In this document: piece after piece, positions 1 through 12,313 of the stretch
Position numbering within the stretch: the first letter of the stretch is position 1
Layout of the letters: the number at the start of each line of letters is the position of its first letter
Assembly (NCBI GenBank): GCA_037042185.1
Contig: JAXQJY010000032.1
Span: 806,001-870,000, forward strand
DNA: 64,000 nt
Direction: 5' to 3'
From: Sordariomycetes sp. S80-01Y
Taxonomy: Eukaryota; Ascomycota; Sordariomycetes
Notes under the pieces: model-generated
What the model saw: only the letters and a program-made list of their open reading frames with translations
What the model was told of the DNA's origin: nothing
The model's database searches: none
Position numbers and translations under genes: made by a program

Positions 1-375
1 TAGGTCTTCTGGGTCGACCTCAATCTCCTCAACCTCCTCGTCCTCGTCGCCCCAAGCGTCGTCATCATCGGCGTACACCTTCTCTTGCTCCTCGGTCTCG
101 TCGAATCGCGAATCGTACCCGAAGTTGTCAGCTACTACTGGAGGCGGCTTCGGCTTGTTGGCTTCGTCCTCCTCGGCGAACTCTCGGCCCATGCGCAGGA
201 TGTTTCTTGAGGCTCTGGGGTCGACGAAGCCTTCCTGTGTCTCATTGTCAGGGTCCTTAGACTTGCGTTTGCCGGTTTTCGAGCGCAGGACGCCCGTTGC
301 CACGATGTCGTCTTCGAGAGGGTTGTGGCGGCGCCCATCGCCACGAGCTGCTTTGGGGGTTGTTGCCTTCGGCAT
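1..375 (-). CDS. ENP1: Bystin / Enp1 pre-40S ribosome assembly factor (5' part, cut by window edge)
   Basis: The first 125 codons read without a break from the ATG at 375 to the left edge, so the C-terminal part lies outside the window. The start MPKATTPKAARGDGRRHNPL, the following LEDDI, the FVDPRASRNILRMGR block and a Glu/Asp-rich stretch (about residues 85-125) match the N-terminus of fungal bystins. The family (Enp1 in yeast) binds pre-40S particles in the nucleolus and cytoplasm and is needed for 18S rRNA maturation and 40S export. The helical bystin core is not visible here. The gene is divergent from HGH1, 689 bp away. The family assignment is strong; nothing can be said about the missing part. 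Confidence 0.9.
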   Translation of the reverse strand, partial: MPKATTPKAARGDGRRHNPLEDDIVATGVLRSKTGKRKSKDPDNETQEGFVDPRASRNILRMGREFAEEDEANKPKPPPVVADNFGYDSRFDETEEQEKVYADDDDAWGDEDEEVEEIEVDPEDL

Positions 376-1064
376 TTTGGTTCTTCAATGGTCAGTGCGA
401 CCTTGCGTGACGGGTGGGAAAAAAAGTTCGTGATGGTGCCGCCTGGAGTTATTGACCGCCTGCGGCAGTGGCGCTGGTGGGCAGAATATCAAAAATTTGT
501 GCTTATCGATACAACACCCCTCTTGCCGTTTAGAGCTTAGTCTGGTTTACCCCAAGGCTCAACTCTCAGCAGTTTGGCTCGTCCTTTTTCATCCGAGGGG
601 GGAAATGGAACACATATTTGAGCTAAGTCTGTTTCTGCCTTTGGCTGATTCGGATTTACGTTTCTATCTTTCATGCCCAACATTTGCAAACTAATGCACT
701 AGATGCAATTCGCGTCCTTGGGTTGCGCGTCGACCGTGGCACGTGTGGTCTGTCAGACTCTGAGGTGCTATGAGTAATTCGGTCAACGCAGATAATCCGT
801 CGGCCTAAAGCGATAGCCCATGAGATACTAAGTGAATGCTAGGCGAGAATATTTAATATGCAGCATCGTGGTTCATTCTAGAAGACATTTCTGACTCTTT
901 AGCGACGGCAGCCCGCGTGCTATGACGCCAAACAACCCACCTGGACCCTTCAAGTTTTAAACAGTTTTGCCCCACGTTGAAATGCCCCTCCACCTTGCGC
1001 AAACGCCATCTTGAACGACATTTCCTCTCACCAGACACGCTCACAACACATAAGACCTCTCAAT
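376..1064. promoter_or_regulatory. Divergent intergenic region between ENP1 and HGH1
   Basis: This 689-bp region separates two divergently transcribed genes and should hold both promoters. An AAAAATTT tract at 491-498 resembles the core of the ribosomal RNA processing element found upstream of ribosome-biogenesis genes in Ascomycota. I see no other coding or RNA signal. Confidence 0.5.
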
Positions 1065-2254
1065 ATGCCCACAGAACTAGAAGAGGTATTTATACACGAT
1101 ATCGTGAGGAGACCACTGCTAAACTGTCGTCCAGCTCGTGGGTTTCATCGCCTCGCCGAACCCCCAGATCCGCAAACTGGCCATCGAAAATCTGGTTCCT
1201 TACTCGACAGCTGAGCCAAGTATCTTCAAGACTGAGGACCTCACACCGGTCAAGAACCTGAAAATCTTGATCCGCGACCATCCTGTACGTCTGCGACGGC
1301 GGGTCCTTGCCGTTTGAACTGTCTGGCTGACTTGGCGCATAGTTGATCTCAGAACATGCCGTCACGATCCTTGTCAATCTATCGGGCGACACGGCGGTGC
1401 TTGAGAACTTAGCAACAGACGATGACTTCCTTAAGCTCGTCTTCTCGCGATTAGTCAATCAAGAAGAGCCCAACGCTGACGGGTTGGCCATGCTCCTCGC
1501 CAACCTCACCAAGCACTCATCACTATCGAAGACCATTGATATTACTCAGAATCCACCCGACGCTCTTTCAACGTCCACATACATCCTTGACCAGCTCATG
1601 GATCTATTTGTCAAGGGCCAGAACCACAGCTATAACAAAAAGGCTACCTTCGACTATTTAGCCTACGTCTTTGCCGATCTGGCCAAGCACGAGAAGATCA
1701 GGACCTACTTCTTGAGCCAGCAGAAGTACGACAACGTCATTCCCCTCAGCAAGCTAAAAGTCTTCACCGAGCATGATTCGGAGATCCGTCGCAAGGGTGT
1801 CGCCAGCACAATCAAGAATGCCACCTTCGAGATCGATCACCACCCGCATTTCCTCGACGAGGACGCCCTCAACATCCTGCCCTACGTCCTACTGCCCCTC
1901 ATGGGACCGGAAGAGTACGACGTCGACGACACGATGGACATGCTCCCAGATCTGCAGCTTCTTCCCCCGGACAAGAAGCGCGAGCCTGACGATGCGATCG
2001 TTACGACGCACCTAGAGACGCTGCTCTTGTTGACGACAACGAGGGAAGGAAGAGATTTGATGAGAAGGATCAAGGTCTACCCCATCATCAGGGAGTGCCA
2101 TGGCGGGAGCAGGGACGAGGGAGTCAAGGAGGCGTGTGATCGCTTGGTGCAGGTCATCATGAGAGATGAGGAGGGCGAAGGCGAGGCTACGGAAAAGGAC
2201 ATGCAAAATAAGATTCAGGAGTTGGACGAGGATGACGAGATTGTAGAGGTTTAG
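1065..2254 (+). CDS. HGH1: HGH1-like ARM-repeat protein (eEF2 folding co-chaperone)
   Basis: Three exons are supported: 1065-1085, 1135-1284 and 1343-2254, with introns 1086-1134 and 1285-1342 (GT...AG). They give 360 aa, the usual family length. The start MPTELEELVGFIASPNPQIR is typical of the Hgh1/FAM203 family, followed by the ISEHAVTILVNLS and DGLAMLLANLTKHS helices (ARM-like) and an acidic C-terminal tail rich in Glu/Asp. In yeast, Hgh1 works with the chaperonin TRiC to fold translation elongation factor eEF2 in the cytosol. It faces ENP1 across a shared promoter, and both proteins serve the translation machinery. The TTG at 1343 is an internal codon, not a start, because the upstream exons join in phase and complete the conserved N-terminus. 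Confidence 0.9.
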
Positions 2255-2483
2255 ATACCACGGGAACGAGAAGATATATGACCGGGAAGTTGCAACAGTT
2301 GGAAAATGTCTCGGATCTCATGCTGCAGATTATTCATGCAAAGCATTATGGGTCTCAAAGCACCCACTACAGGATAGACAACCTTCCATCAACATACGCA
2401 ATATGTACCACAAAGCTATCTCGAAAGATCCAGCGCACGCCGTTAATCATAAGCCACTAAAGTTTCCAATCTTATCCGAACCC

Positions 2484-5083
2484 TCACTTCTTTTCCGAGT
2501 CCTCATCATGCTCACGGAAGACACTCCTCCTCAGCGGACTAACCATCGCGGCTCTAGCACTGATGTAATCTTCCCCTGGCGCATCCCCTGCTGTCGGAGG
2601 GCTGACGGGCGTATCCTGCTCACTCGTCCTCCTATCCGTATTTGGCCTCTGGCTCCAGTTGACATCACGCTGTCCAACCCAGTTTCCCTGGTGGTCATGC
2701 TCGGCAAGCGTTTCGGACAGTGATTGCATCTGGCCCTGACTTTGACCAGGCTCGGGTGAGTTGGGGATGGAGGGTGAGTCAGGTCGGTTGACCTGGGACT
2801 CAGCGCCGAGGGAGGAGCGCGAGACGTTGGAAGCGTATTCTCCACCGCCGGCAGAGAAAGAGGAGTAGGATTGGTGCGATTGCGAGCGTTTCTCGGAAGT
2901 CAGGCGCGAGTGTCTTTGTATGATCTCGACGGGGGTGAGACCCGTGTCTGAGAGCTCTGCTGGTGGTGAAGTATCTTTATGATTGTAAGCATCATGTGCG
3001 CGCGAGGGAGGGATAGGCTTACCGTCAAGCTCGGCAATGGGGGTGCCAGCCGCTTCGAAGGTCGTAGTTGGCGGCGAAGACGGGCTTGAAACACCCGCCC
3101 CTGCTTTGACATCCATCATCTCGGGACTCATGGGCGGGGGTTGGTCGTCTGAGCTCGTAACAGTCGGCGGAGGCTTCTCTGTTGGTTGGCCCTTGATCCA
3201 TGACATGATCCGACTGCCGGGATCTTCGGTGCCGTAGTCGCTGGAGCGGTTCCTGAAAACGGACTTGCGACGGCGCCAGAGGCAAAAGATCACGATGGCG
3301 CCGGTGACAAGCATGAGGCCGAGGACAACACCGAGCACAGGGCCGACCCAGTTGGGTAGACCACCGCCACCACCGCCATTGTCATCATCACCGTCGTCGG
3401 GCAGGTCAGGTCGGCCGGACTCTGTCGACTCGGCTTTAAATGGCCCAAACGTTGACAACTTGTCTTTGTCGTATGACGAGGAAAAGATGTCCCCTAGATC
3501 ATCATCATCCCAACCAGAAGGGCTAGGGGTCGTGAGGGTAGCTCCGCCAGTAGGATCGCCGCCAATCTTGTCAAGGACAGCTGATGGTACTCCATAGTCG
3601 GCGTGCTTCTCCGGGTGATACCCGTCCATCCACTCGCCGCTTGTCAAATTGAACATGACGATCGGCCCCGGATTCAGACACCCGATGCCACCACCGGCGC
3701 CAGGTCTTGGCTGTTCGCCACCAATGGCCATCATCTGGTCGGAGTATGGCATCACGCACTTGTGCCCCGCTCTCCCATGTATTGAGGTGCCTTCATTGAG
3801 CTCCGTCCACGTGAAAGATGGTAGAGAGAGAACCCAGACAGAGTCGTAGAAGGCGTTCAAGAGATCCAAGCCGTCATGGCCACCGTAGTAGTAAATGTTG
3901 AAGCTAGAGTAGTCTTGGGCTGGAGCGACAACAGCACATCCACGGGCACGAGTACCTGGACCGTCTGAGGTCTCCTGTCGATACCAGTCGTCGTTGGCAA
4001 CGTCATAAATATCGATAGTGGACATGAACTCGGTGCTTTCCTCTTTCTGCGATGGGTTAACAACAAGAAAACAGCAAGACAGACACTGAGCTTACACTAG
4101 CCTCCTCATCGTCGGAACGATAAGTGGTTGTGTTGGCAAAGGCGGGGTGCGTTGCTCCTCCTAGAAAGACGAGGATTCCTTGCTCGCCTACTGGCACCCA
4201 CACGCCTTCTGCGCCAGCACGGCCTTCTATTCCGTCACCCAGAGTGATGTTCCTCCATTCCTCTTGTAGTTGCGTCTCCATATTCACCTCGATCATGCGG
4301 TTCGACACTACCGAAGCCACGAACTCGCCGAGTTCATCGGGGTTGGTTTGGATCTGTCCATGGCTGGGTGTTGTCATTCCAGAGAAATACCATGCCTTGT
4401 TCTCTGAAGGCGCGCTGACAGCCGCACCATATGTGACGTATCTGGTAACATCATCGTTGTCGATATCGATCGTATTAAAGCCCCTTTTCCAGTTCCCCTT
4501 CTCGGGGCCATATTGGTACGCCATGTAAGCAAGAACCTCGTCGCCGTCGGGCGGATCCCCAGTTTCTTTGGTATTGAATGATGCGCCGCCATACATGATG
4601 AATTGGTAGTAGTTAGCAAGCGCACCGCCGTCAACGAAGTTAGGTGCATTGTCCGCATTGCCAGAACCTCCGAGAGCCTTGGATTTTGGGTTCTCGAGCA
4701 AAAGGCCGGTCACGTTCGTGTCGATATCAAAGGGCGTGGTCAAGTTATAAGTCAAAATCTCCCCGATCCCGTTGCCTAGAGATATCAGTCATGACCAGGC
4801 ACTTGAAGGCTAGGAACAAACCGGTCTCTGTTGGGGTCGAGACCGTGCCGTCGGATTTCCCCCGAGTCCAGTATATGTCGCCTCCGTCAATGTAGACTGT
4901 GTCTTGAATCAATGCGACTTTAGTTGGTTAGTGGTAGTAGTTCATAGAAATGGCAGTGTTAGAACACAAACCTCTGGGCTGCGGCCAGATGCAGATACTA
5001 GCATTAACTTGATCATCGGTCCAGCCTGTAAACTGGGCACTGACTGCTCCGCAGAGCCAGAGGAAGTTCCGAAGTCGAGGCAT
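2484..5083 (-). CDS. Kelch-repeat single-pass membrane protein
   Basis: Four exons on the minus strand (5083-4972, 4917-4822, 4775-4096, 4046-2484) join in phase to 816 aa. Order: a signal peptide (MPRLRNFLWLCGAVSA), an extracellular beta-propeller-like region with kelch-type blades (VYIDGGDIYWT, ILVFLGGATHP, YYYGGHDG, AGHKCVMPYSDQMMAIGGEQ), an Asp/Gly-rich linker, one transmembrane helix (VGPVLGVVLGLMLVTGAIVI) followed by the stop-transfer RRRK, and a long Ser/Pro-rich cytoplasmic tail of roughly 250 residues. Fungal proteins with this layout are annotated as kelch or cell-wall-anchored membrane proteins; their role is unknown. A 48-nt in-frame segment (2975-3022) carries donor, branch-like and acceptor signals and may be an optional intron. 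It converges with HGH1, whose stop is 229 bp away. Confidence 0.85.
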
Positions 5084-8000
5084 AGCTCCCAGGGAACTAA
5101 TCATTAGGGTTCCTAATTTTCCTGCATGAATGATGGAAAAGCGATTTATCGGAGCATGTCGACGAATTTAGGAGAGCAAGTATTTGGTGACTGTACTCAA
5201 GAAAGCAAGTCACGAAGCGGAACTGCAAGGACCGATCAGGCTCTCGAGACTGAAATGGCGATGTCACGAGTCTCTTTAGCTCTTGATAGAACAGTCGAGG
5301 CCAGCCTGGTACCAGAGCTTGTTGCGCTCTTGGCTGTCGGAACCGAATCTGGATCCTTGGGAGCTACCAGGCACAACGAAATTGTGAAGCTCTTTCTGGT
5401 CAATAAACGACGCAGAACCGCCTACTCCGGAACAAGGGCGCCGGGAATGAGTTGACTTCGCCACAAGAGGGGTGACAGCAGCCTCGATGCTGATGGAAGT
5501 GTAAGGCTGGAGGCGGAGTAAAGGATGAGAATGGGATTCACGCGCCGGGATTCAAGACCACGATCGGACGCTGACACCCCCAGAGCAGACACCCGAGATG
5601 GTCCTACGAAGGCATCTTGCTTGCAGCGGCTGCAAAGGCCCGCCTTCCCAGGTTTCTGGTTCTCGATCGTGATCTGTAGGTAGCCGGAGAAAGTACATCT
5701 GCAAGCTGGGAGACTCTCACACTCCGAACGCTACAAGCCGCGCACATCTTGAACGTCAAAGCTTCCTCGAAAAGCTTGACTCGACCATCGACGAGTCGGC
5801 CAAGATGGTGCTCACATCAGCAGGCAAATAGGCAAGGTGATGGTTGCATGGGTGTTGGACGCACGAGCAGGGATGAAGTCCAACCCCTGCCACTATGGGC
5901 AGCATCGCGGCCGAGCGGCCAGACTAGATAGCCGACAATAGCAGGCCGCCCTGATATTGTGCCCCTTCAATAGCGACAAGTTGACTATCAGTCAATTAAT
6001 GACCTGACGGAAGGGCGTGGCACGATTCCAAAGGGCGCGCTTGGATCGAGTGATGAGAGCCGAGACTGATGGCGGTGGTGCCTCATCAGAAGTTCTCCCG
6101 AAAGTGAAGAAAGACCGCAGGGATCGTCGGCCGAGCTTGAGTGCGCTGGCAGCAACTGCTGCAGCGGCCAGACCAGCGCACTGCAAGTCAGACGCACCGC
6201 AACCCACCTTCAAAGCTTTATTGACCCCTCTTCTCCCCGTTACCTCTTCGTGCAAGGATGTCCGGTTGAAGGCAACGCAATGACGAGGCCAATCGTGGAC
6301 TTCTTGGTCCCTCGGAGCAGCAGGCTCTGGAAGGCCGGGAGAGACAAGGGAGGGGAGCGAAGGTGAGGGCGGTGGTTTGTGCACGGGAACGAATGGGAAA
6401 TCGAGCTTGAACAGAGGTTGGCTGCCGGCCCCGCTGAGGGTGATTCCTCATGTTATTGTGCCTATTGTTGACCGAAACGGATAGTCGAGAGTTGGAAGAC
6501 GATGTCGATGATGCGAGCAACCCGACGGAAACCCCACTCGCAAGGCTGCCATTGTCAACGCCAGTGTGGCTTGATGGGTGCCGGGGTTATTGGGAAAGTG
6601 CCATGGCGATTTCCTACTCGATTCGTCCTTTTTCCCCTCGTCTTACCGGTTGTGTCGAGGCAGGCAAGGCAGGAACGACTACGGCGGAACCAGAAGCAAG
6701 TGGGTTCTTTAGGTGGGTGGGTCACCGGGTGGCTGCACCACTGCACTGGCAGGCGGCCGAGTGGAGACGAGGAACAACAAGGAGCCAATGAGTGATTCTT
6801 CCGCAAACCAGCCGTTGTTCGCCGCAGGGGCCTTCCTCCGCCCCCACCTTAGACCTCATCCGGGCCCTCGTCACCTTCACTCTCACCCATTGCCCGCCCT
6901 GCACGCTGCTTCACCGCATCCGCAGCTCCTCTTCGCTGTGCCGCATGGCCCGCGTTGGGCTTTTTGTTCCGCATTCTTTCAGTTCCATCAAGCAACGCGA
7001 GAGATTCAAGGCCCGCAACGCGTGTGTTGCCCAGCAAAGAACCCAAGGATAAGGTGAAGCCATCGTCACGGGCAAGGGTCATGATATTTATATCAATCCC
7101 AGTCAGCCTTGGAAGACCCTTGCTCTTCCGGGCTCCGTCAGCACGCTCGGCCGTCCAATTTCCGTCGGCAGCCTCGTCAGTCGGAGCTCCATGAGCCCTC
7201 GTCTTTGAGCGGTTGTCCCCGCCTTCATGTTCACGCACAGCTCACGACTATTCAGGCTGCGCTACTTACGGCGCGGATACGAACGTAACGAGTGTTACGT
7301 TGCCCCAATCGGTAGAGCAGAGTCAACTTGACCCTCCATTACGGCCCAAGGAGGACGTGCACCAGATCCAAATCACTCTCTGCTCAACTGCTGGATCTAC
7401 GGAAAATGAGGTTCCTCTCTTGAAGCTGTTCGTCATACTTCTGTTGATTGGACGTTGCTCACGGACCTTGATATTGGAATCACAAGAATCGCTATGAAAA
7501 CCTGGAAGGCTTATTCCCCCCCTGGGCATTTAGTGAGCGCCCCCGCTCTGATCGTGGCTGAACCCACCGCAGTACGCATCCATGCAAGATATCACCAAGT
7601 CTTGGCCTCTGATACCCATCCAACCGTCGCTGCCGCTCCCCTCGCCTCGGCCCCTCTTCATGTACCTCCCGGATCGAGCCATCTCTGCTTACAGGTACCA
7701 AGTGACTGCGTGTCGAGAGATGCTTGTTTTTCGCTCAGGCTAACTCGGCCTTGACCTCTTCAGTCATCTCACCTGGCTTCGGAGGTTGCCAATGAGCAGC
7801 CACGGGTCAATTGGCTCTCGCCACGCACACTCGGCCAAGACAGGGTCAGCACTACCTGGCCGGGGCATGGTCTTGTAAGTTTGCCATACAAGGACAGCTT
7901 CTCAAGATCCTGGCATCGTATCCCAGCATGTCGTGCTTCTGCTGGAGTCGCCTTATGCATCCCGAGCCTTGTTGCTATGCCGAGAGGCTCAGGCTACCAG

Positions 8001-8542
8001 CAAGGCAGCTCCACCACCGTACATCACCTTTTAGTCTGAATGCTGCCCAAGTCCTCTCGCCTTGCATGTTCTCTTGACCTTTGGTCCCTCTCGCACCTGA
8101 AGAAGCTATAGCTACCTTGACTTGCCCTGAGCTTGATGAATCTAGACTATTGTTCGTGAGCCAGCCAAGCGACAATACTCCTAGCAAAGTCAGCGTCGTC
8201 GCTGTAGGTCCAAGCGCAACATCTAAGCCTCTCGTGGCTTGTCAATAGGCACACCAACCCGAGCTCGGACATCACATCGTCTTTGGTCTCCTGAGATATC
8301 CAGAGAGGCTTGCGTTGAGAGCACGGACACGCACACCCACCGGCGAGGCTCTCGGCCCCTTCTTGATATTTTGAGCCCGGTAAGCATCACTCATGGTTCC
8401 AGCATCAACTTCTCTTCTTTTCCTCTACATCAGCAGTTGCTCATTCGGAGATATAGGGTTAATAGCGGTCCTGATACCAACGTCGCTCGCTCAATTGGTT
8501 TCGCCAAGGCCTGATTCCGCTCACTGGAAACATTTCAACACG
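5084..8542. other. Gene-free stretch, 3.5 kb
   Basis: No reading frame here has a convincing protein or an intron-consistent extension; the longest open frames (about 130 codons) are low-complexity and overlap each other on both strands. The right part must include the promoter and leader of the adhesin-like gene. The perfect hairpin CGTAAC-GAGT-GTTACG near 7281-7296 is the only small structure I noticed. No tRNA, rRNA or transposon signature was recognised. Confidence 0.6.
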
Positions 8543-11272
8543 ATGCGCTTTCCTTGGGCTGTTTGCGCCTTGGGTGGGCTGCTTTCCAGAGTTGCTGCTC
8601 AAGCTTCTTCCCCGGGCACAACGCCTCAAGCAACTCCAGCAAGCCCAGAGCCCCAGCCAACTCCCCCTCCTCCAGCCGATGGTGGTGGCGACGGCTATGG
8701 GTACGATGCTGAGCCTATAGTCTCCGTTTCGACCTATATGAACGACAACTTCTACATGGCGGCCGCGTGCACGAACACAGCGCTATGTACTGTTTACGTT
8801 ACAGAGGAGATCCATTATACCACTATCTTGCCGGGATCGACGGTGAGAATACCTCAAATTCTTGCGGCTTTTTCAAGTCTAACTTCTCACAGGTAACCGT
8901 CACAGACACCGTGACCGAGGTTGACACCGTGACCGAAACTGCGACGGTAACTGATGAGAACACCGATGTTGAGTGGACAACTGAATACGTCGTGACCACC
9001 ACCACGCGCACAATTGAAACAGTTAGTGAAAAGACCCATCTAATCGAGAATCGAGAAGAATATTTCTGACACCAAGTCAGTCATTCCCTGTCACGGCGAC
9101 GACTGTGGTAGAGTAAGTCTCACAAGATTCTTTGCAACCAGAGATAGGATGTGCAAGGAGACCAGGAAAACTTGGACAATTGCTGACAGGAGTAGCTGCG
9201 AAACCCCAATCGTCGTCTACCCACCAGTGACCTCTTATGGCACTGAGGCTGAAGCAAGTGGCATTTCGGAGCGATCAGACGACCCTGACTTGGAAGAGAG
9301 GCAATGCTGCCAGCCCCCGCCGCCGGTGTACACGTGCGGTACTGTTACGATTACTGAGTGGACTACTACAACCACGACACAGCTTGAGACGATCCTCGAC
9401 CCAACGACAACGACAAGGACAGTCAATGTTCCTACAACCATTCCCGAGACCATCGTGGTACCCACCACGATTCCCACCACGGACACTGTTTCCATTACGG
9501 ATACAGTCACTTATACGTCGTGGCAGACCACAACCTCAGTGACCACAGACACCATCACCACTTCGTACCCGATCACTGTTACTTCTGACAACACAATCAT
9601 CTCCACCAGGACCACGACTGAGATCGAGACTACGGTTCGCACACTGACCACCAGCTTCCCCGTCACCGAAACTGTCACTGGGCCTGGTGAGACCGTCACT
9701 CAGCCTCCGGAGACTATCACCCAACCTCCGGCAACTATCACCGCTCCGGGCGAGGTCATCACCCTGCCTGGTGAGGTGATAACGCTCCCTGGCGAGACTG
9801 TCACGACCACCATTACTCAAGACGGGGAGACGATCACCACCACCGTTGTCCTCCCCCCGGCCACCATAACGCAGCCCGGCGAGGTCATCACCGTGACACC
9901 TATTTTCGATGTTACCGTCTGCCCTCTGCCCACTGGCAGGTCTGTGCCTTTCGACCCCCGCTCGAATCTGACCTTCGGCTGCGCGCCCGGCTATGTTTGC
10001 AACCCTCCTAAGCCTGCTGGCTGCAACTTGTGGCCTGAGCCCCCGGCAGATGACTTCGTCTGCGAGCCTGAGCACTGTATCCTCTCGCCTCCTTTCTCCA
10101 ACACCACCTGGCCAGAGGGCAAGAGCTCTTACTACCCTCCATCGTACGGCTACTTCAACCTCAACCCGCACGCATTCGGTCTCTCGTATGACATTTTTGA
10201 GTTCGAGATCATTGAGAAGGTCGAGGATGGCGTCACTACCACCATCACCACTGGTAACTGGGAGTCGCAAGCCAGCCTGTCCGAGTTGCCTTTGCCCACA
10301 ACCACCACCAGCTACTATGCCGAGCCTTACAAACGCCACGTTCTGCCCAAGCGACAAGACGAGGGCGGAGACGATGAGGAGGACGAAGATGACGGTCCCG
10401 ACACCATTCCTAACATATGCTTTGCTCCTTGCAACGATGCTTACAAGGTTGCTCTGCAGGTCGGTAAGAGCGACGACCTCTGCGAAGACGGCAGCTCGTT
10501 CCAGACGGCCATCACTATCTGCGACCGGTGTTCCGAGGCCAACCAGGACCAGGTGAAGGAAACCGTTCGCGAGCATCTCGACCAGGAGTTCTACCAATTC
10601 CTCGAATTCTGCGGTGGCCGCGACAGCGAACCGACGGAGACCTCGGCTACTGCACCTGAGACTCAAGTTACCTCCGCGCCTGATGTCAGCACCACGACTC
10701 AGGGCGACGTCAACACCAGCGACACTTTCACTCCCATCGAACCGACGACTACAGTTACTATCGAGCCTTCTACCACCGAGGAGCCCACCACTCTTCCGAC
10801 CAGCACTGTCCCCGAGGAGACCGAGACCTCCGTCGAGACCACTATTGTGGACACCACAACGGTTTCTGAGTCGACTGAAGCGGAAGAAACCACCGTGCCT
10901 ACCGAAACCGTCGAGACAACTGTGGACGCCTCGACCTCGGCCACCGAAACTCCTGTCGAGCCTACAGTCGCCGAGACAGAGACCACCACAATGATCTCCG
11001 GCGAACCCACTGAGGAGCCTACCACGGCCGATGAGACTGTTGAACCCACCGCCACCACGGCTGTCGAGTCCGAAACTCCAGGAACCTCAGAGGAGCCCGA
11101 GCCCAGCTTCTCTACCTCTGGAACCCATATCATTCCCGTCATCCCAACCGGCACCCTCCCTGGAGGCGTCCCTGGCGAGCCCTCTACGATTCCCACAGCC
11201 GCAGCCGTCGCCAACGGCGTGCCACTTCACCTGGGCGCCTTCTTGCCAGCTCTCGCCATGTTCTTTGCCTAA
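8543..11272 (+). CDS. GPI-anchored, Thr-rich adhesin-like cell wall protein
   Basis: Four exons (8543-8842, 8893-9021, 9081-9112, 9148-11272) join in phase to 861 aa. The ATG at 8543 starts a signal peptide (MRFPWAVCALGGLLSRVAAQ) followed by a Pro-rich segment. Then come long Thr/Val tracts, a run of 7-residue repeats (9680-9805), a central Cys-containing domain (residues around VCPLPTGRSVPFDP to CEPEHC), a possible KR processing site (LPKRQDE), an acidic stretch, and a second Cys domain (ICFAPC ... CDRCSEANQDQ ... FLEFCGG). A Thr/Glu/Ser stalk of about 200 residues leads to a C-terminal hydrophobic end (FLPALAMFFA) after a small-residue region, as expected of a GPI signal. It probably sits in the cell wall or plasma membrane and is O-glycosylated. 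I do not recognise a named orthologue. Alternative acceptors exist for the short third exon; the one chosen keeps the Thr/Val pattern and the phase. Confidence 0.8.
9680..9805 (+). repeat. Six tandem 21-bp coding repeats
   Basis: Six in-frame units of 21 bp encode variants of P-[PG]-[EA]-[TV]-[IV]-T-x. Two more diverged copies lie just downstream (around 9850-9891) after a Thr-rich interruption. The units differ at third positions, so the array is not freshly expanded. Such arrays vary in copy number between strains of adhesin genes in other fungi. Confidence 0.85.
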
Positions 11273-12313
11273 GCAGTCGGCATTGGGGGCTGCACACCTC
11301 GGAAACAAAAGATTGCAACCCAAAAATTCGACCAAAAAACAACAGCACGATTATACGTACATACAGCATACTTAATTCACGACAGTCCTTTACGCATAAT
11401 GTCTACTGCCTAGACGAACAGCATTGATTACGGCGAGGCAAGCACTTGGCATCCTCGGATGGATGAACAGATATACCCCTTTAACGATACACTCATTTGG
11501 GACGGAAGCGAGCGGTTCGGCATACGGTACATACACGCAGCATTTTTGGGTTTGAGGTCTCGGCGCTTTGTCGATGATCCGGCGACGGAGCAGATCAGCA
11601 CGTCTTGACTCTTGTTTACTCCTGTAGGGAGGACAAGGGTATATTGGAGCGGTAGCTGAGGGAGAGAGGATGCTGGCATAGACATGGGCGTATTGTTCAT
11701 GTGCCTTCTAAAATCTTTTGAGATATCACCAGTTTAATGACACTTTATCAACTTCACGCTGCCGGTTCCGTTTAATGATCCCTCGCACCACATCCTTTCG
11801 ACATTGCAGCAGCTGTATTGCATTGCACGCTTTCCAGCTTCGAATGAGTCGAAGCGCCTTCTGGCAGGGTGGCGATCCTCACGCACACGATCTCCGTTTA
11901 TCGACACCATCCTATCCTACCTCGTAAGGAACACATGGTCCTGTATCACTTACCATGGAGAATGGAAAGCCACGGCGGCTGCCATCTACCATTGACGTCT
12001 AGTGCGGGCGCTCACTTCATTCGTCGGCGACCCCGACAAAGGGTCTGGAAGTACGACGCTATCGATAACGGCCACACCCTCTCCAACGGACAATTTTTGC
12101 CCTTGCTTCGAGAAGTCTTCTGGAGTGCACACTATGGCAATTTAGTATCACGGGTCATTCCTTTTTCGGACAATAGCGGTCGATCAATATGCGTCTCATT
12201 CATCATCAAAGTGTCCCAGTGAACTGACCCGGCCAGACCTCAACGCCAACCAAAAGACCAAACACCAGTGTACAGCCAAATAATAGAACGTGTCAAATGC
12301 CATGCCCATCTCA
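11273..12313. other. Convergent 3' intergenic region
   Basis: This 1-kb stretch lies between the converging adhesin-like gene and BIR1 and should hold both 3' ends. The longest frame (11869-12222, plus) shows no domain, compositional bias or splice extension that suggests a gene. I see nothing else in it. Confidence 0.6.

Noticed and set aside
9536-10666. A 376-codon open frame on the minus strand across the adhesin-like gene
   Set aside because: It is the antisense shadow of a Thr-rich coding region with strong codon bias and shows no recognisable domain.
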